The notes under the pieces were generated by a model. It was given only the letters and a program-made list of their open reading frames with translations, made no database searches and was not told the DNA's origin. From NCBI RefSeq assembly GCF_020216685.1, contig NZ_JAIWNS010000017.1:1-10000 (forward strand): a stretch of 10,000 nt of DNA. The letters are read 5' to 3'. Positions 6,705-10,000 of this stretch are shown here, piece by piece; positions within the stretch are counted from its first letter, which is position 1; the number at the start of each line of letters is the position of its first letter. The DNA comes from Methanospirillum hungatei. GTDB taxonomy: Archaea > Halobacteriota > Methanomicrobia > Methanomicrobiales > Methanospirillaceae. The translations under genes were made by a program, and so were the position numbers.

Positions 6705-6711
6705 AAAAAAA
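6705..6711 (-). terminator. Oligo-T terminator of the frh operon
   Basis: Seven A residues on the plus strand (T7 on the minus strand) directly follow the frhB stop codon, a typical archaeal transcript end for this operon. Confidence 0.6.
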
Positions 6712-7578
6712 TTAGATATAGGGGTTGCGGAGACCCTTTCCGACACCGAATGATGCACGGTGTTCGACTTCTTTCTGGTTCTTGGTGATCTTCTCGGTTG
6801 CAAGCTTGGTGACGAGTTCAAGACCTGGCTTGACACTCTCAATCGGCTTGGTCTCAAAGACACCAGCGGCGACTGCCTTGTTCCAGATATTTTCTCCATT
6901 GTTGTTCCGGATAAACACAGTGGACCATCCGTCAGGGGATCCGACTGAACCGGTGGAGATATCAGCAAGGTTTGCCACGTAGTCAAGACAGACATGGCAG
7001 CCTGGCTGTTCGTACTTGTGAGTGAGTTTCAGCGGGATCTGGGAGACTGCACCACGGTTAGTGTATGCCCAGTACTTCCCCTTTCCGATATCGGTCTTCT
7101 TGAGTGAGTGCAGATCGACATTGCAGTGGTCCTGCACGATCTGGGTCATGCTCTGGTATGAGAAGTTCTCCATACAGAAGATACCCATTGCAAGAGCAAT
7201 CTTGTCACAAACGTCACGAAGTCCGATTGGGTAGAGCTGTGCTTTTCGGAGAGCCTGGATCTGACAGGGAGTTCCGACTATACCGACCTTGTCAAGACCA
7301 TACTTGCGTACAGACTCTTTCAGGACAGACATGTTCGGACAGACATTGTATCTGGTTCCCCGTGAAGACAGAATCTCTTCAGGAGTAGTTGCCACGATCG
7401 GCTTTGGCTGCCATGGTTTTTCTCCCTGGCCTGCAACGATTGCACCGTCAATGATACCCTCTTCAAGAGCGTAGAGGAACATTGAGGTGACAATCCCGCC
7501 ATCCTGGGAGCAGCGCAGAACTTCTGCACTGGTGCTGCGGGCAGCGACCGCTGATTTGTATTTACCAAGATAATCCAT
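6712..7578 (-). CDS. frhB: Coenzyme F420-reducing hydrogenase, beta subunit FrhB
   Basis: FrhB is the F420-binding subunit: electrons from the FrhG clusters pass through one [4Fe-4S] cluster and FAD to coenzyme F420. The 288 residues match the family throughout (normal length about 280-290). Visible landmarks are CSQDGGIVTSMFLYALEEG at 23-41, the RYNVCPN segment with Cys80, VGTPCQIQAL with Cys105, GIFCMENF with Cys135, and PGCHVCLDYVANLADIS with Cys194 and Cys197, followed by GSVGSPDGWSTVFIR at 210-224. These cysteines include the cluster ligands; I do not assign which. The start is the ATG at 7576-7578, with GGGAGGG on the minus strand just upstream inside the last frhG codons; the genes are two bases apart and clearly cotranscribed. 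It is the last gene of the operon. The related family of F420-dependent glutamate synthase or formate dehydrogenase subunits is excluded by the context. Confidence 0.97.
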   Translation of the reverse strand: MDYLGKYKSAVAARSTSAEVLRCSQDGGIVTSMFLYALEEGIIDGAIVAGQGEKPWQPKPIVATTPEEILSSRGTRYNVCPNMSVLKESVRKYGLDKVGIVGTPCQIQALRKAQLYPIGLRDVCDKIALAMGIFCMENFSYQSMTQIVQDHCNVDLHSLKKTDIGKGKYWAYTNRGAVSQIPLKLTHKYEQPGCHVCLDYVANLADISTGSVGSPDGWSTVFIRNNNGENIWNKAVAAGVFETKPIESVKPGLELVTKLATEKITKNQKEVEHRASFGVGKGLRNPYI

Positions 7579-7580
7579 GA

Positions 7581-8495
7581 TTAGTTCCCTCCCGGGTTCA
7601 TGGCACCATGAATGGCATCGATGATGGTCTCATACTGGTTCACGACATCAAAGCTGAAGAATGCACGCGGGCAGGCTGCATAGCAGGCTCCACACTTGAT
7701 ACACATGTCACGCTGGATGTTTGGCTTGCCTTCTTCCATGGTAATGGCGAAGACTGGACAGGATGTGGCACAGGTACCACAGCCCATACACAGACCCTGG
7801 TTGATAACCTTGGTCATGATGTCACAGCCACAGGCCTCACTGGAAGTTGCCTTGCTTCCCTCACTGGCAAGTGCCATAAGCGGTGCAAGGTATGCCTTTG
7901 CAAGTGCCTGCTGTTCTGCATTTCCTTTCAGGAGCAGGTATGCCGTGACACAGACATTTCTGATCTGCTGCGGACATGGTGCACAGCCGGGGATATACAC
8001 ATCCACATCGATGACATCACCGATGGGGACAAATCCCTCATGCTGTGGCTGGTTCCACTGTCCACCACGGCAGAACCGGGTGATGTTTCCATATGCAGCA
8101 CAGCCACCGAGAGCAACAACAACTGCTGCTTTCTCACGGGTTTCTTTAATCTCTTCTACTGACAGTTCATCCTGAAGACAGACTGACCCCTCGACGAGTG
8201 CAACATCCATCTTTGGAATGTGACGTGCATCGGCAAGAGTTAAACAATATACGAGGTCAGCGTAATTGTCAAGGATGGTGAATAACCCCTCGTAGTTGTC
8301 GGCGAGGGAGACAAGACATCCTGTACACCCACTCATGTGTACATGTCCGACTGTTATTTTGTTAGCCACAGGCCTTTCCTCCTTCTTTGGTTCTTCTTTC
8401 GCAATCGGTTTAGATACTGGAGCCTTAGGTTCCTGCGATTTCGGAGCAGGTTCCTTCTTCTCCTTTTTCCCGAAGATCAATGATAGTAGTCCCAT
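7581..8495 (-). CDS. frhG: Coenzyme F420-reducing hydrogenase, gamma subunit FrhG
   Basis: FrhG is the small, iron-sulfur subunit carrying electrons from the NiFe site of FrhA to FrhB. In the 304-residue reading from the ATG at 8493-8495, the small-subunit core starts at residue 46 (KITVGHVHMSGCTGC): Cys57, Cys60, Cys132 in GGCAAYGN and Cys171 in IPGCAPCP mark the proximal cluster region. Two ferredoxin-type motifs follow, Cys236/239/242/246 and Cys265/268/271/275, for the medial and distal clusters. Residues 1-45 are extra relative to the usual family start: a short hydrophobic MGLLSLIFGKK and then a Lys/Glu/Pro/Ala-rich linker. An alternative start, the GTG at 8367-8369 (codon 43), has AAGGAGG eight bases upstream and would give a 262-residue protein of typical length. 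The regular Lys-Glu-Pro composition favours the long form being coding, but both starts could be used. The long form overlaps the frhD tail by 71 bases. Confidence 0.96.
   Translation of the reverse strand: MGLLSLIFGKKEKKEPAPKSQEPKAPVSKPIAKEEPKKEERPVANKITVGHVHMSGCTGCLVSLADNYEGLFTILDNYADLVYCLTLADARHIPKMDVALVEGSVCLQDELSVEEIKETREKAAVVVALGGCAAYGNITRFCRGGQWNQPQHEGFVPIGDVIDVDVYIPGCAPCPQQIRNVCVTAYLLLKGNAEQQALAKAYLAPLMALASEGSKATSSEACGCDIMTKVINQGLCMGCGTCATSCPVFAITMEEGKPNIQRDMCIKCGACYAACPRAFFSFDVVNQYETIIDAIHGAMNPGGN
8367..8384 (-). promoter_or_regulatory. Internal ribosome binding site and GTG within frhG
   Basis: On the minus strand AAGGAGG (8378-8384) precedes the in-frame GTG at 8367-8369 by eight bases. 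It is a much better binding site than the GGGGT before the annotated ATG at 8495. It may be a real second start or a by-product of Lys-Lys-Glu-Glu codons. Confidence 0.45.
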
Positions 8496-8961
8496 GATTT
8501 ACCCCAATCATTTTCAGCACGAGCTGTACTGTCCTTGGGATCGCTTCTGTTACCTCTTCGGAGAGTCCTATCTCAAATTCTGGTTCAGAAACCCGCTTCG
8601 GCTGACACCCGATGATATCAATCTTCACCCGGTGTTTTAGCTGGTGAATGGGTTCGGTTAAATCCCAGGAATGAGCATCCCGGTATTTTCCCGGTGGCAG
8701 ATCATCAGGACTGATGATTGCAACTTCTCCGGGTTTTCCTCCGAAATCAGCAATATCTATGATGAGAAGGTGTTTGACCGGTTCATCCGATTGCGCAAGA
8801 AGGGTAAAGAGGAAATGCGGACCACCAAGGCCGGCATCTATAACCTTTACATTCTCGGGCAGGTCGAGTTTCTGGAGTTCCTCGACTACGGCCGGTCCAA
8901 ACCCATCATCCGCAAAGAGCGGGTTTCCGCACCCGCAGATTACGATCTCCTGGAACAGCAT
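8425..8961 (-). CDS. frhD: F420-reducing hydrogenase maturation protease FrhD
   Basis: FrhD is the nickel-sensing endopeptidase that removes the C-terminal tail of FrhA after the NiFe site is assembled. From the ATG at 8959-8961 it has 178 residues. The family signature GCGNPLFADDGFGP is at 10-23; the probable nickel ligands of this class are the acidic residue at Asp18 or Asp19, Asp42 in IDAGLGGPHF and His97 in DAHSWDL. The ending GCQPKRVSEPEFEIGLSEEV then AIPRTVQLVLKMIG (119-153, split here) is also typical. I reject a longer frame beginning at 9018 because its first 19 residues overlap frhA and lie before the conserved first strand. This start is 13 bases after the frhA stop. The last 25 residues (154-178) go beyond the usual end of the family and overlap frhG in another frame. 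Its product acts on FrhA encoded just upstream. Confidence 0.95.
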   Translation of the reverse strand: MLFQEIVICGCGNPLFADDGFGPAVVEELQKLDLPENVKVIDAGLGGPHFLFTLLAQSDEPVKHLLIIDIADFGGKPGEVAIISPDDLPPGKYRDAHSWDLTEPIHQLKHRVKIDIIGCQPKRVSEPEFEIGLSEEVTEAIPRTVQLVLKMIGVNHGTTIIDLREKGEEGTCSEIAGT

Positions 8962-8974
8962 GCGCAGGGCACTC

Positions 8975-10000
8975 TCACTGGACGAGCTTCTGGGCGACAA
9001 TCTTCTTGCTCTCGTCAACTACCAGCATGTGGGTAGCGCAGGACACACAGGGGTCATATGCACGCATGATGACCTCGGCAAGCTGCCATGGTGCTCCCTC
9101 GAGAGCCCGACTGCAGGTCGGGAAGTTCCATGTGGTCGGAACAAGAAGGGTGTACTCCTGAACTTTTCCGTCCTTGACGCGGGCAAGGTGAACATCACAA
9201 CCACGTGGTGCTTCGTTTGCATTCCATCCAAGGCTGCCGTCACCCTGTGGGATCTCATCAGCAAGCACTGAACCATTGCAGTCAAGTGCATCACAGGCTT
9301 CGATCATGGTGTAGAGACAATCCGGATATTCCATCTGCCGTGCGATCTGCAGACCTATGGCACCCTTGCGGTCATAGTTCTTGAACTGAACCAGACGGGC
9401 ACGTGGACCGACTTCAACCGGCTGACCATCGTAGAGCGGGACTGAAGTGCAGGCCTGCATCTGTGGCCAGGTCTTGGTTCCTGCCTTGGTGGTTCCACCG
9501 ACCGGGTAGTCTGCATCTTCAAGGCTGACCTCGAGTTCTCCCTGGTACCAGTTGTATGGTGAAACATCAGTCCACCGGTCAGGGTCCCACTTGGGTTCAA
9601 AGTCAAGGCTTGAACTGTCAAATACCGGATCTACTGCCATGTACCCCTGGTCATGGTATCCGAACTTTGCCGGAATCTCGACTTCAGATTTTCCGACAGT
9701 AACGGTGCTCCGGTTCTCCCAGTTCTTCAGGACAGCGATCATGAAGTCCATCTGGGCGATGGCAAGGGGAAGGGCCTCCTTGGCAAGGTCGTAGATCTTC
9801 TGTTTTGCCTGTGGGGAGATGTTGTAATACATACCACCGACCCGGGGGTTGCTCGGGTGAATGGCTTCTCCACCGGCAATCTCGCCGACGGTCTGACCGA
9901 TCTCACGGAGCCGCTGGATCCGCTTTGCAACGGTTCTGACCGGCTCTTCAGAGGTGAACGGGTTGATCTTGGTGTCTGTTCCTGGGATGTACATATCCGG
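8975..10000 (-). CDS. frhA: Coenzyme F420-reducing hydrogenase, alpha (NiFe) subunit FrhA (5' part outside window)
   Basis: FrhA is the large subunit with the NiFe centre that splits hydrogen. The window holds its last 341 codons; the frame stays open to the right edge, where the codons before the ATG at 9994 read Pro-Asp, so that ATG is internal, and the N-terminal Cys-x-x-Cys ligand pair lies outside. The visible part matches the family: PSNPRVGGMYYNIS near the left end of the protein fragment, then the catalytic-domain end RAYDPCVSCATH. The C-terminal ligands are in DPCVSC (9041-9055), and the maturation site is after His (codon 9029-9031), leaving a 17-residue tail, MLVVDESKKIVAQKLVQ, for FrhD to remove. 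It is the first gene of the frh operon seen here, followed after 13 bases by frhD. In living cells, FrhA-FrhG-FrhB form large complexes that supply reduced F420 to methanogenesis. Confidence 0.97.
   Translation of the reverse strand, partial: PDMYIPGTDTKINPFTSEEPVRTVAKRIQRLREIGQTVGEIAGGEAIHPSNPRVGGMYYNISPQAKQKIYDLAKEALPLAIAQMDFMIAVLKNWENRSTVTVGKSEVEIPAKFGYHDQGYMAVDPVFDSSSLDFEPKWDPDRWTDVSPYNWYQGELEVSLEDADYPVGGTTKAGTKTWPQMQACTSVPLYDGQPVEVGPRARLVQFKNYDRKGAIGLQIARQMEYPDCLYTMIEACDALDCNGSVLADEIPQGDGSLGWNANEAPRGCDVHLARVKDGKVQEYTLLVPTTWNFPTCSRALEGAPWQLAEVIMRAYDPCVSCATHMLVVDESKKIVAQKLVQ

Noticed and set aside
7608..8175. Two long plus-strand frames opposite frhG
   Set aside because: They are antisense shadows of a clearly conserved gene, with cysteine-rich compositions that reflect the opposite strand, and no promoter or ribosome binding site.
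8962..9018. Longer FrhD start at 9018
   Set aside because: It adds a Ser/Arg-rich stretch read from frhA codons in another frame, before the conserved first strand of the protease.
8671..9271. Plus-strand frames across the frhD and frhA ends
   Set aside because: Antisense shadows; both minus-strand genes are conserved across this region.
1..10000. CRISPR arrays, tRNA or rRNA genes, insertion sequences
   Set aside because: I saw no regularly spaced repeats, no tRNA-like cloverleaf signature and no transposase; the intergenic gaps are all 214 bases or shorter.

Overview
This window is most likely from a hydrogenotrophic methanogenic archaeon of the order Methanomicrobiales, with a Methanospirillum-like gene content. 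The basis is the coenzyme F420-reducing hydrogenase operon (frhA-frhD-frhG-frhB) on the minus strand, the archaeal-style PdxS/PdxT pair, a CARDB-domain secreted protein, and archaeal-looking promoters and terminators (TATA-like boxes and oligo-T tracts). The genus is an inference from protein resemblance and was not confirmed by any search.

Layout. Positions 1-1446 (+) hold pdxS, whose 5' end lies left of the window, and the overlapping pdxT; together they make pyridoxal 5'-phosphate. A bacterial-type cofactor-dependent phosphoglycerate mutase (1447-2193, -) converges on pdxT, and the two stop codons touch with no base between them. A secreted two-CARDB protein follows (2275-3147, +). After a 214-base regulatory region with a strong hairpin comes a two-gene transport operon: a 43-residue single-span membrane protein (3362-3493) and a sodium:solute symporter (3483-5045), overlapping by 11 bases. 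A secreted protein of unknown function (5199-5756, +) is next. The AT-richer pair 5797-6661 (+) is a minimal nucleotidyltransferase plus a HEPN protein, matching a MntA/HepT (type VII) toxin-antitoxin module. Positions 6712-10000 (-) are the frh operon, read right to left: frhA (5' part outside the window), frhD, frhG, frhB.

How the genes work together. FrhA (NiFe site), FrhG (three iron-sulfur clusters) and FrhB (FAD, iron-sulfur cluster, F420 site) form the hydrogenase that supplies reduced F420 for methanogenesis; FrhD is the protease that matures FrhA. The other units are independent housekeeping, transport, envelope and defence/stress-type genes.

All larger genes except the 185-residue secreted protein fall in recognisable families. 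I see no clearly new multi-gene system. The points most worth a second look are the Lys/Pro/Glu-rich N-terminal extension of FrhG with a second, very well placed internal start; the tiny symporter partner protein and the hairpin in its leader; and the MntA/HepT pair with a TTG start and a shortened catalytic loop.
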